Positions 23,511 to 36,200 of a stretch of 64,000 nt of DNA are shown here, one piece after another. The translations under genes and the position numbers were made by a program. A model generated the notes under the pieces. It worked only from the letters and a program-made list of their open reading frames with translations. It did no database searches and had not been told where the DNA came from. Where the stretch lies: NCBI RefSeq assembly GCF_964355755.1, contig NC_092678.1:3794922-3858921 (forward strand), written 5' to 3'. How positions within the stretch are numbered: the stretch's first letter is position 1; every line of letters starts with the position of its first letter. Source of the DNA: Antedon mediterranea. Taxonomy: Eukaryota; Echinodermata; Crinoidea; Comatulida; Antedonidae.

Positions 23511-26500
23511 GGAAAAAGTAGATGATGGTCAAAATTTGCTGGTATTGTTAAAAAAAAAACATATAGAAAGTCTGAAAAACATTCTCTACTTTTAATTTAT
23601 ATACAACCAGGGAGAAATGATTTGACAGCTTGATCTTAATAGAAATTAAGAACCTAAAGTGGAATTTAAAAACTTAGAAAGCTTATGATCTGAAATTTAG
23701 AACAAACTTTCAGCACAGTAACTGGAAAGGTGTTGTTTGAACAAACACAGAGGACTTGGGATTGGAAAAATTTCAACAATATTAAATGGTGTTGCTGGTA
23801 CTGTAAGTTACTTTCAATCATATGGTGACTTCAATCAAAATCAAACTGACACTTCTTCTAATCTTAAATGATATCATCTTCTATCCTTAATGAAAAGAAT
23901 GACACCAACACATGTGGCTTTCGGTAAAACAATAGAAAAAGACAATAGAAAATACTATGACCAGAACTAAAACTTAAGTAGCAATTAAGAGAAATTGAAT
24001 CTTATGGTTTAAATGAAAAGAAGATGATCTACGTTTGTCTCCAGAGAGGTACATACACAAAGCTGATATTCACAGAGGAAATCAGTCATAAGAGAGTGCT
24101 AATTACTCATTAAGTAATATTTCTTGGGAATTCTCTATAAAAGCAAAAACGTGTTCTATTGTCTGCAGTTAAATGACAGATTTTATTGTTGCAATAAATA
24201 AAATTGATACTTTGAATTTAGAAAACTTGGTATATTTAATTTAGAAAGTTGCACACAACTTGAGCTCAGATAGGTCTCAAGTTAAAGGTGGGTTACTTAT
24301 TTAGAAGAGGGGTTACTTATTTACAAGAGAGGCCCTCCTTAGGGCAGGTGTTTAGTGAATATTAAGCTGGGTGGGAAGGCCTAAAATTACTGGGTGGAAA
24401 CAACTCCGCTTGATGACTTCGCCCATCTCTACCTGTATTGTTGAGGGTACCCATAATGTGTTACAAGTGGGAAGTGTTAAAATTGCATGGTACTGGGGAA
24501 TCTAATAAGGTTCCTTCCCTTTGACTGTTGGGTTGTTGGTTCTACTCCCATTCTCTTACTTAAACCTAACCTACTTTTAAGAAAAAAATAAAAGCAGGTA
24601 AATTCTATGACCTTTCATTTTGTTGAGACATTCCAAGGGTAAACATAATAGGCCTACATTTTGATATTAAATATGAATTTAAGAGTAAATTAAATGATGT
24701 GAACTATGATGAGATAATGGAATTTATGATTATAGATGTTTAATCTTTATATTATGTCTGTTGACCTATCTTTAGAAGAAAGTCAATTTTGTATCGATTT
24801 TATTAACTTCAGCCATTTTCTAATGATCCATATGAAAAAGAAAATGAACCTAATAGTTTCTCTATGCTATTTTGTAGTATAAGTTTTATAGTAGATAATA
24901 TATTGGATATTTTAGTAAGCTCCATCATTTTCCATGGAGTCGTTTCGTTATAACCGATGAATCAGAAAATACAGCAATGAACATGAACATTATATAATGT
25001 TAACCTTTTTGGTCTTTGAATCTGTATGTTATCCAGTCAGTTAAAATAACAAAGATATCTACTATCTAGGACGCTAACATTAGCGATATCATTACTACCT
25101 CTTCATAGCTTATTCGTTCGATTAGATTTTTCTTGGCATATATCTTGCAAAATAGTTAGAGCTAAATATCATCCAATTGGCATTTGACACATTGAAAAAA
25201 AATAAAATAGCTGATAAAAAAGATTGCTGAAATATATAAATGTTAGAATAATATAAATTTGAACTGCTATAACAGAGTTCAAACCTACAACCTTTATTTT
25301 CATATTCCTAAATTATCACAGAAAGAAAAGTAGATAGAATAATATAATATTATAAAATAATACTGGATATATATATAGATGAAAAATAATAATATAAACG
25401 AATAAACTCTAGTACAGTAACTAATTTTGCACCCTACCCACATTTATACTACCCATTTTTATCAGCAGATGGCACTATGCCCTGCTATCTATAGGGCAGG
25501 CTGGTTACTAGGCAACTTATCTAGTATTATCAAAGTTTCAATGAAAAGTTGTGGAAGTATTGTTTTGTTAATGAATTGTTTTCCAAAATATAAAGACAAA
25601 AACTTACTCAGTCTGACACAAGGAAAGTTTTGGATCATGGTTGAATAAATTCTTAATCTCCTTGTTTTGACCTGGGATTTAAAAAGTCAATAATCCAGCT
25701 ATGTGCTTTAACTGACGAGGTTAAACTGTTTAAATTGAACAACAGAGGCTTAGAAATTGAGTGAAATAATTAGTGAGTATCTTGCTGATTAAAGTGGGTG
25801 ATCAGCCCAGTAACACAGCATGCTATTATTAGTATGTCTATATTGTTACAAAATATCGTTTTTTTTTACAAAGTGGCCAAATCTTAGGCCTATTAGCTCT
25901 TCTTTGTAAATTGAAAAACACAAAACTATGTATGAGGGTTGAATTGAAACTGCGAAGTTCCTACTAACTTCTAAGTATGTTTTCTAAATACACAACATAT
26001 AACATTCATCCAAAACTTATTAAATGTTGTAAGGAAAACAAATCCCACATATCTTTAACAAAGATAAAACATGAAATATGAAAATATTAGTTTTCTTGAG
26101 GACATGTCTTTCATTCAGTGTAATGCTAACTGTAGGATTTACAATATCAATCTAATTTAAATTAAACACAATTCAAGAAAAAGATAACATTTCCGAATGT
26201 TATTTACTTTTTATTTGATCGATTCATCTTCCATAAGTTTGACAGGACATATCATAGATTTAAAGATAATGTCATAAGACGATAAATCCAGTGTTGAAAT
26301 CTTTAAATCCAAAAAGATTTACAAATGTTTGCAATGAAATAAAAAACAAATTATGCATTTATTATATAAGGAGCTAAAAAAGTAAAAGAAATCATTTTAT
26401 ATAAGTTTGAAACTTGCACATAGAAATTTCTCACCTACATCCAAATTAGGGTGGGTCTAATATGGGTGTGGCATGTACGAAAAAATGCAGGAAACATTAT

Positions 26501-26820
26501 ATAAAATTCTTGTACATGGCCTTTAATATCTCAACAAACAAAAATTAGAATAAAGGAACAGGTTAAACAGTGCAATGATGAGTTTATGATTGAAACATTT
26601 TTAATTGCTAACTTCAGAAGATAAAATTCTTGTTATGTTAAATTTAACAGTGCTGACTATGATTTCATACCACCCTAAGCTATGCCCTAGATATTAGGCA
26701 TAGATCACAAAATACACTGGTACCAGGGTTATCTGTGTGGAATCCATGGTATTGCACAGAGATATAATATCACAGCACTGATAAAGAAAAAGTGTACTGT
26801 AAACGAAGGCAGTTATCTTT
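23511..26820. other. Intergenic DNA upstream of TIMP-B
   Basis: No exon found. 24285-24325 holds a short duplicated GGGTTACTTATTTA. 24340-24560 is less AT-rich and may be an old SINE, without a clear promoter box. The final 200 bp probably belong to the TIMP-B regulatory region. Confidence 0.35.
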
Positions 26821-26824
26821 TCAG

Positions 26825-26829
26825 CCAAT
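26825..26829 (+). promoter_or_regulatory. CCAAT box of TIMP-B
   Basis: CCAAT inside AGCCAATCAGAG, about 140 bp upstream of the TATA box, a usual CCAAT context. Confidence 0.4.
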
Positions 26830-26963
26830 CAGAGAGCTTCTTAAGTACCTACTGACACACTGCTATCGTTCTGCTTGAGCAGGTTTCAATTACAAGTAAG
26901 CCTGCTACAATAGGCAGGGTGTTACTGTGAAAGCAGTCAGCGCATGCTAGCCAACACAGAGCT

Positions 26964-26970
26964 TATAAAA
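26964..26970 (+). promoter_or_regulatory. TATA box of TIMP-B
   Basis: TATAAAA followed 30-35 bp later by an initiator-like TTCACTT (start expected about 26995-26998). This gives a 5' UTR of about 130 nt before the ATG at 27126. Confidence 0.65.
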
Positions 26971-27125
26971 GCAGACAATCAGTAAACCTACAACTTCACT
27001 TAGCAGCTAACTTTGGCTGAAAAAGGATTACTTACTAGAGAAAAGTTACAAACAAAAATAAATTGAACAGACAAGGAAGACGTTATAACCGCACTGCCTA
27101 TTGGACAGTATAGATCTTAAACAAC

Positions 27126-27249
27126 ATGGCGATTACTACGCAATTGTTAACTTTTCTTGGACTGATTTTTATCTCATGTTTTTATGCTGTGATGTCATGT
27201 ACTTGTTTGCCTGCACATCCCCAGGACCACTTTTGCAAGTCAGATTTTG
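27126..27249 (+). CDS. TIMP-B exon 1 (signal peptide, Cys-Thr-Cys)
   Basis: The ATG at 27126 is the first after the predicted start site and opens a hydrophobic signal peptide (LLTFLGLIFISCFYAVMS). Cleavage before Cys25 exposes Cys1. Donor G|GTAGGT at 27250, phase 1. Confidence 0.93.
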
Positions 27250-30200
27250 GTAGGTGATATTGATACGGAAATCAGAGAAAAAAGCAACTTTCCTGATATT
27301 GTTATTATTATTTATATATTCATTATTCATTTTATTTATGCATTATTTTTTTTTTGTAATTTACTGTACTTCAGTTTCTATAGGTACATGTTAAACATTT
27401 TTGTATAAAATTAATGTCTTAATACTATATAGTATACCATTACCAGTGATTACACTTTAACCATACAGTAATAAGATTCTTTTTTTGAACAAATTCAAAC
27501 TTTAAAAAATTCTTTAATAATGACCTAATTAGTACTTTGTTATAAAACCAAAAAAAGTCTAAACATGCTCAACATTTTTTTTCAATTAATGTTCAGTCAC
27601 TCATTGAATATTCATTAGCCTCCAAGATTTCTATTGAATATTCATTAACCAAAAATGCGTCTATTAAATATTCATTAGCCAGCGAGGACTCCGCAGGGTG
27701 TTTCATAGCCTTTAATTACAAACATGTCATCAAGCCAACATAAACTACACATCATAATTCATGACAGTCCAAAGTTAAAAAAGATACATAAAATGTAGGC
27801 TCCTGACTAAGAGGATTTTGTCATGATAGCTTTGGGGCTTTGATTCCTGTTGATGGGTAAAGCCTTCGTTGCATTTCACAGTGTAGTAAATCCATAACAA
27901 ACTGACAGTCGCAAACAAGTTTAAACATTTGTAGGCCTAACTGTATATGGTTTAATTGCAACACAATGTAACTGAATCATGAAAACAAGCAAAGGGAGAT
28001 TCATTTATTTGGAAACATTTTTACAATGAACTAAACAACATTTTCGCTAAAGCATGGTTCCCACTAGCGATGCAACGCAAGGACGTAACGCAACGCAAGT
28101 GAATTGACCAATCACAAGCGATGGCTTATTCGCTTGTGATTGCTAACTGTCTATAACTTCGCTTGTCATTGGTTAAAACGCTTGCGTTGGGTTTACGTCC
28201 TTGCGTTACGTTCTAATGGGAACCAAGCTTCACTCTATTTTAATTCCGTCCTGCCATAGTACCTCTAAAGACCTCAAACAAAGTGGCTGATTGTATTATT
28301 TTCTTTCATATTGTCAATTATACAACCTTTGATGAAATCCTTAATGCCCCTTTTACTATAGTATTAAAGTTAAGCAAATACTTTCCCACTGCAATTGTAT
28401 ACAGTGTTGATAGTGTGTACCTGTACACACAGTAAATCTTCGCGTGAGTCTAAACACAGGCTCGCGACTTGTTATTAATAATCAACTGAAGAATTGAAAA
28501 AGGAAATTAAATCACGTTCCTATACAAATAAGTGATATAACCCACAGATTTCAACCAGCACACTATGTCTATGGAAATAAATATCAATGATTTTTAAAGT
28601 TTGGGAGAGAATTGTTTTCAATCGTAATAATAAAGTTTACTGTGTTTAATAATTCATCATTTGGACTTTGTTCAACAACACGCGACTGAGGATCTTGTAT
28701 TGTTTTTGATGTTTACATGGCACTCCACTCCTATCTATGATTGGTCGCCAGCCTACCTAGGCACGTACCTTCAACAACCACATTTGCAGGTGTTACTAAG
28801 CAAACACTTATTCGTTATAAAGATTAATAAAATCCTAAGCTTTCAAACCGAAAAAAAGCATGTTCCATTTCTTAAGTGGAAATATGCTTTTTGTTGAGCT
28901 ACTTGATTTGATGGTCATAGAATTTACTTTATGACTAATTTAAACAATTATCAGGATTTTCTTAAATCAAAAATTCAGTATGATTATCACCGTATGGTGG
29001 TATAGTTAAATCTATTAACATTATGATAATTACTGTACAAAAAAAATATGGTTTTTTAAATCTATGACTAACAGACTACTATACTGTACCATTGAAAAAA
29101 AAGCAGGACAAGTCATCCTAAATTGGTCAGTCTTAAATGACAGTAATCTAGATATCTTTAAAACTGTTTTTCTTTACATAATTCAACTGCATAACTGCTA
29201 CAACATACGGTATATAAATAGGTACACTTTTTGCAAACCTGTGCAAAATGTACTGTCGGTTGCAAGCACAAGACTACAATCATGTGTGCTGCTCACCATT
29301 TCTATCATAAAAAGATCGTTGTAATATTTATTTACCGTACTTTGCTTAATAGTTATCAAGAAAAGACTATAGGAGAAGTTTATATGCATATTCCCTCTCC
29401 CATACCTTACTGTACAGTGTATACACTAAAGGCAAAGATCAAATCAACAAAACATTTTAGTGTCTTCTTAAAAACTACAAATAGGAATAATTAAACATTA
29501 TCCCTACTTTGCTGCTAACAAACCACAAGTTCATGAAACTAAAATCACCAGTATTCAAATGTAACCTGTAGGCATAACTTCAAAGAATACGAAAACACTA
29601 TTAACTATTCAGGGCCATATCAAATTTTGTTCTTCTTTATTTCTGGTCGTGTTCACATTACTATCACTTCAATGGTTCACAATGATTCGGGATATACCAC
29701 TGGGTTCACAAAAACAAGTTCTATGTCTTTTAAAATAGAAACATCTGTAAACAGGAACTGCGAGTTCTATAAAAAAAATTCTAACAATTGTTATTTGTTT
29801 AGGGATCTCCTGGTGGTTTTACGTATTGGAACAATTCTTTATACTAACGTGTATCTGACCCTGACATTAACAATTGACAATGAAAGAAAAACGTCCAATT
29901 ATTGAGAATCCTATGTGTTGAATTAATTTTCAATGGAGAAAACATTATCATTTTCACCCATGTAAATTGTCTACTTTTAAACCCCTAACCTCACACTCAT
30001 TTCTTCTTTTCAAATTGAAAGTATACAATACGAGACTGAAATTATTTATTTGTAACGTACTATAATTACTGTATATTAGTTTTAAAAGCCTGCAATAACA
30101 TTTTTCCTAAAGTGATAAATGATCAAACATCAGTTATTGAATTATTATCATGTGTAATTCTTTCAAAATTTATTATCTCTTACTTGCAATATTTAATCAT

Positions 30201-33200
30201 GTCCAAGGACATATTGGTTTAATAAATTCATCATTCTTTAGTACAGGGACTCACTCAAAGTTCACAGAATTTTCAAACATAAAAATGAATTTTTAATGGT
30301 AGAATTTGTCAGCGCAAACACTTAAGTAATACATTTTACGATCATGTACATTAAATAATGAATTCAGAGTTTGGCGAAATGAAGACGAAATAAAAATATC
30401 CAATCTAAATTGTAAGGTTGACATTCAAGTGAAGGAAATTTAATCAAGTATGCAAGTTGAAGAAATTAAACTGAATAGTTTACATAGAATGGTCTGCGAA
30501 TGCAATGTGGATATTTACAACCAAACATACATATGCAAAGGGTTGACTAAACTACCACATGATTTATTAAATCATTTGCTAAAGATTCCCTAAAATTAAA
30601 CTCAACTTATTTGTTCATTTCTCAGCAGGCCTTATACTCTATATTCACTTTACTATACAGTTTCCAGATAACTATACCTCACCCTCCTCCCCTACCATCC
30701 AAAAGCCCACTCAATTTTGCTTATAGAAGTTGGAACTAACACTAAATTATATTACAAACGCTTTGTGGTGTAGAGTACTGTAGATATAGGAGAAATAATA
30801 AAAAACATTAATCACCCCTGCATTAATATGTATATAATTACAGAAATAGGCCTAAATCAAAATTTGTCATGGTGAATGTTAAAGAAGGCATTTTAAATGC
30901 CTTACCATCAATAAATAAAGCATAACACACTGTCATCATTATGGTATGTCCATTCAAACAAGATACCTACACGTTTGTAAAAACTTACTGAATGGAATTG
31001 AACAGAAATGTTATTGTGTAAAAAAGAATTTTATGTTTTTCAAAAGAGCTTGGTACTAACAATTGAAAGCAAACAACCGTTAACAAACAAAGAGTTGATG
31101 AAATAATTTTGTTTGAAAAGATCGGTATTTACAGATAAAAATTATCTCTACAATTATCTAGTTGGAAAGAGATACTATCTTTAAATCGGTTAGAACAAAG
31201 TTGTTCAGTTTTGGTTACAATCAAAGTTTGAATAGCCGGTTTTTAAATGAGGATATTTGATATAGTACTTCATTGTCTACAGTTTTATTTACTGGTTTTG
31301 GTAAGTTTTAAAGTCAATGACTCCAGCTAATGGGAAAGTTCAATCCTATGCAGGGAGCCGAAAAGTTTGTTAAATGTCCAAATTTTAATTGCTTGTAAGG
31401 TCGGTACGCCTTTGACAGTTTTACTAAAGCTGAACAACTGGATGTGTTGGGGCGTGTGAACATTATTTAGAATCCACTTACTTATTAAAGATCTCTTTTC
31501 TTGAAATTTCTTATGGATTTTAATTTCTTATGGATTTTAATTTCTTGTTGTAGTCAATCATAAAACCTAATTTATACAGCAAGTTAGTTATATTTTATAT
31601 CTGAAACACCACCAAAACATATTTTTATTAAATCAATTGGGTTAATATAAGTTTAGTCAGACCTCATTCCAATTTAATGCGTATGTTAACGTTCGCAATT
31701 AACATTTCTTTAAGGAGTATATATTGTATACCAGTTGTTCATTATTATCATTATTGTACATACGCCAATACGACTTCTCACGATCGAAACGTAATTACTC
31801 TGATCTCAAATTACCGAAATTGATACAGAAGACAATAACGGCAGATAGTTTTCAATTGCGATCAATTTGCCATTAGTTTGGACAGTAGACCTACTGTTAT
31901 TCTTTCTGTGTTAAATGCTTACCAAACAACATCCAGTCTGGATTGTGTAACACTTGTAAATTGTCCTGATCGTACGCGGAACATTACACATTTTTAGAGC
32001 TGCATGAACTGCCAAAACTTTTTAATCAATATTTTTAAAATGTACCAAATTTCAACAATTTTTCTCTGTGTAAACTTCAGAGTTTTACAAACTAATGCAT
32101 ATTCTAAATAGACATTTTGGAAAATTTTCTTAACTCATAAACAGTTCAATAAATACATAAACCCCATTATTTTACTTGTTATATCGGCCGCTAATGCACA
32201 CATTTTATTGCCAACTGTTGACAGAAAGAATAAGAGTTGGATGGGGACTGTTTATTTAAACATTTTATTACATCACGTTTTATTGTGATACAACGCAATC
32301 GACAAACGCGACAATAATATTTTAGAATAAGTACAACAAATTATTAGGGAAGCGAATAAAATATAAAATCTTATTTTCATACAAAATTTGGGTAAAATAT
32401 TATATATTGAATACTGTAAATTAATTTTCTATGTTAGAGATTAAATAAATATTACGACACGGTTATAAAGTTAAAATTCATTAGGTTGAACATTGCATGC
32501 TGTCCATACAGTGTAATAGTTTACAGTAGTGGAAGCACCATTATATCACTGCAGGCATTAGCAATACTTGTGTATTGCATAGCGCCTGACACACTGGCCT
32601 AATCACAAGATATACACACTCGACAGAGTTCAGCAAAATCAAGTACAGAATTAAATGATTCGTAGTTTATACTGCCAAATTTACACCTATCAACGTGACG
32701 AATGAATTTTACAAATAGCAATTTGTATGGAGATGAACAATTTACAACGCATTTAACGTTTCTCAGTTTAAACGATTCTTAATAATATTTTCCAGTAACT
32801 ACCATTTTGTAATGCATAACTGCCTTACAACAAATGGAAAATATTCAAATAGCAAGTGAAAATAAAGAAAATAACCACTTCTGTGTTAAATAGGTGTACA
32901 TTATGCTAATTTCATTTATAATAAACAACATACAGTGACTATAACAACTCAAATTCAAATATGTCCTTCTTCTTTTATTGTATCAAACAAAAACAATTTC
33001 AATACAAAAGGTAGCCAAGATATAGCCGAAGTTAATCAAGCTTGGTACCTTTAAGCTACGAAATTAACAAATAAATAACAGAACTTAAAAGAAAATAAAA
33101 ATTTGATAATGTCAAAAACAAAACAAAAAATTTTGAATAATAAATAAATAACATAACATAACATAACATAAAGTGCTGTATGTACTGTACTGTAATAAAC

Positions 33201-36200
33201 AAAACCATATCATATGTATGTACAGCTATGCTGATAAGTATGTAACATAGTTAGGGAAGAATTAAATCCCTGGTTATGAGAACAATTACTGGTATATGTT
33301 CAATAGTATAAACTATAATAAAGGAAAGTTAAATGTGGCCAAAAAACAACACGACAAAAAGTGAATGAATTTGTCTTGACTGAAATGGATCGGAAGTTTG
33401 TAACAATAGAAATATTGTTAAATCCATGGGAACTTGTAGAGTTAATCTTTAGATTGCTGTATAACTCATAACTATTAGAGACAATCTTTTATTAAGTTTA
33501 AAAGTTCAGCTTGAGTGACTACCACGTCAAGAATTTAAAAAGCAAGCTTTATACAGCGTCATGAATCACCAAATAGTTGAGTTTGTCTAGAACTTGTTTG
33601 TGCGGTCAATAATATAAATAAGTCGTCCATGTCTATGAGCTGCCCCTAAGCCACGTGCCCTTTCTTTAGTACACGAACAATACATTTATCATCATCAAGT
33701 CGAATTTCAGTAAAAACAAACTTCTGAATTCAGAACACAGGCCAATGAACAAACACTAAAAACTAACCTTTTTGACAAATCTCTTAACAGAAAGTCAAAA
33801 AATAAAAATTAAGAGGATTATTTTCGAACAAAAACTGTACTAGCTTTTCATGGGCCATGATTAAAATTATAATCAAAATATTCATGGATTTGACTCATAT
33901 TGTAGATTTTATAAGTAAATGCATATTGTATGAATATCAATTACCCCTTTTGTTTACTTGAGTCAGCGCGTTCATAGGCAGGTGGTGTTAGGACGAATGT
34001 TTTTGGTAGGTTTTGACAAAGAAAAGCGAGGAAAGACAAAGGTTTAAAGAAGTCAATTTTTACGTAATGAAGCCAACATAGCGTATTCAAAAACTCGTTA
34101 TGCAGGATGATGTATGAAATGGTAATGAAGCGGTACCGTTACTATCCACAATAAAGAACAGTCATGCTTCAATTATTAAGGTTTTATTAATAAGTCGCGA
34201 GCGATTGATTCTTAAATGAAGAGGAAAGCACTTTAAACTATTGTCATGTCAATTTAATACACAACACTGCGTTCTGTCTTATTATCAATAACAAGAACAT
34301 AATAAACATCACATTAAAACACGACAACCATTATATTTTGGCTTCTTGTCTTATAATAAATATAATAATTATATAATATTAGAAATAAGCCAAAAAAAAA
34401 AATATATACAGCAGCTGCAATATACAAAATTTGAATAACAATTTGTTTTGTTTCTTTACAGTTATCAGAGCTAAAGTAGTTCCTTATTACTCAAAAATTG
34501 GACATTCAATCTTTACAAAAAGACATAAAAATGATGTTGTACTGCCGACAGCACCATCAAGTGGTTCAAGCAATCCTAACGAACCTTTTAAACATTGGCA
34601 GATCCGCATAAAGAAAGTCTATAAAGGAGGAGAATTTATTGCCAATGGCGCTGAAACTAGCATTTACACGTCAATATTTGACTCCCTCTGTGGCGTCGCA
34701 ACAATGCAAGAAGGTGAACAGTATCTATTTATGGGTAAGTACAACAAAATGTATAATGTATAAACGCCATAATTTGATTTCAATATATTACAAATTGCTG
34801 CAAACATTCTTAAGTTTCAAAATTGAGTTCCATTAATAAAATTGTTTATGCACATAAAATGCTTCTATCAAGAAAAACAGACATATCTGAATAAATTTTC
34901 TTTAATTTTCCATACAATAACAAATATTTTCAGACAAGTCACAAATAATAGATTTATATATTTCATAAATAAAATAATAGTCTGTTTGCAACAAGTCTAG
35001 TCAATGCCAAGTATAGTAGATTATACAAGTGATAACCATGAGATAAAAATACTTTGATGTGAGAATAGTATGAGTCAGGCTATAGATTTAAGTAGATTAT
35101 TATCTATCATATATTGACTGTTGAAAATGAACTAATTTAAATGTTCAATGCACTATATAGATTTTGAAGTTAACATCATGTTTACGAAAATTGTACTGTA
35201 TTAATTAACGTTATGAGTAGAAGTGGTGGTAAACTGAATATACCATATTTAAAATTGGTATTGAAAATTTAAATCACGTTACAAGGACGCTATGATCTTA
35301 TCTCAACTAATAATAATTTAACTGAAAAACACTGCAGGCTATTTCATCATTTCTTCCATAATTCCTTTGTTTTGTCTCCCTCAGATCGCCCCCTAGCAAA
35401 ATCAGGAGTCAATGTCCCCTTAAAATATAACCACTTAAATTCAGATTAAATATTTTGTTAAACCAAGAGTTGTTTAACTAGCTAGTTTAATATGTCAAAG
35501 AGAAATCGTGGCTGTTTAAATTAAGAGTGTTGGGTATCAAGCTGTTTGTATATTATCACTCACTTTGGAAACAAGAACAATCAGCGCACCCAGTATGTGA
35601 TCAATGGACACTTGTTAAATAAATTGAAAACATTGTTGTGATATATTCACAAAAACATGACGAACCTTGTCCGTCCTGCTCTAATTACAAAGTTAATTAC
35701 AACGTTCTGTTGCGAGCTATAAATAAATTACCTATTATTTGTCAGAATAATGAAATTCAAACATGGATACCGAGTAGAAATATTAGATTAACGTCTTGAG
35801 AAATTTTACACCGCCTAATTTAAAATGCGTCATCGAACAGATAATGACAAGAATTAATGTCGAGTTAGAAATCATTAATGTCGCGTATGTAACATAGGTT
35901 AGGATTTCAATGGTAACAATATCTTCTTTAGTTTATTTTGTACATTATAAATTAATCGCATCCAATGACTGTTTAAATAGGCCAAAGATAATAAAAAGAT
36001 CACTTTAGATGAAATATAATATTTAGATTCATTTTGAAGACATTTAAATAAACACTAAAATTCACACATTTTATATTACAAATTTGCTTTTAGTAAATAA
36101 TTTCCACTTCTATTTTTAGTTGTAAAAGAGGGTTAAAAAGATTGTTTGTGAAAAGTCAGAGCTATTCAAACTGACTTTATTGCTTTAACATTTCATTAAA

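Noticed and set aside
34431-34461. ATG at 34431 as an independent start for TIMP-B
   Set aside because: Exon 1 at 27126 supplies signal peptide and Cys1 in the matching phase; 34431-34461 is the polypyrimidine tract and acceptor.
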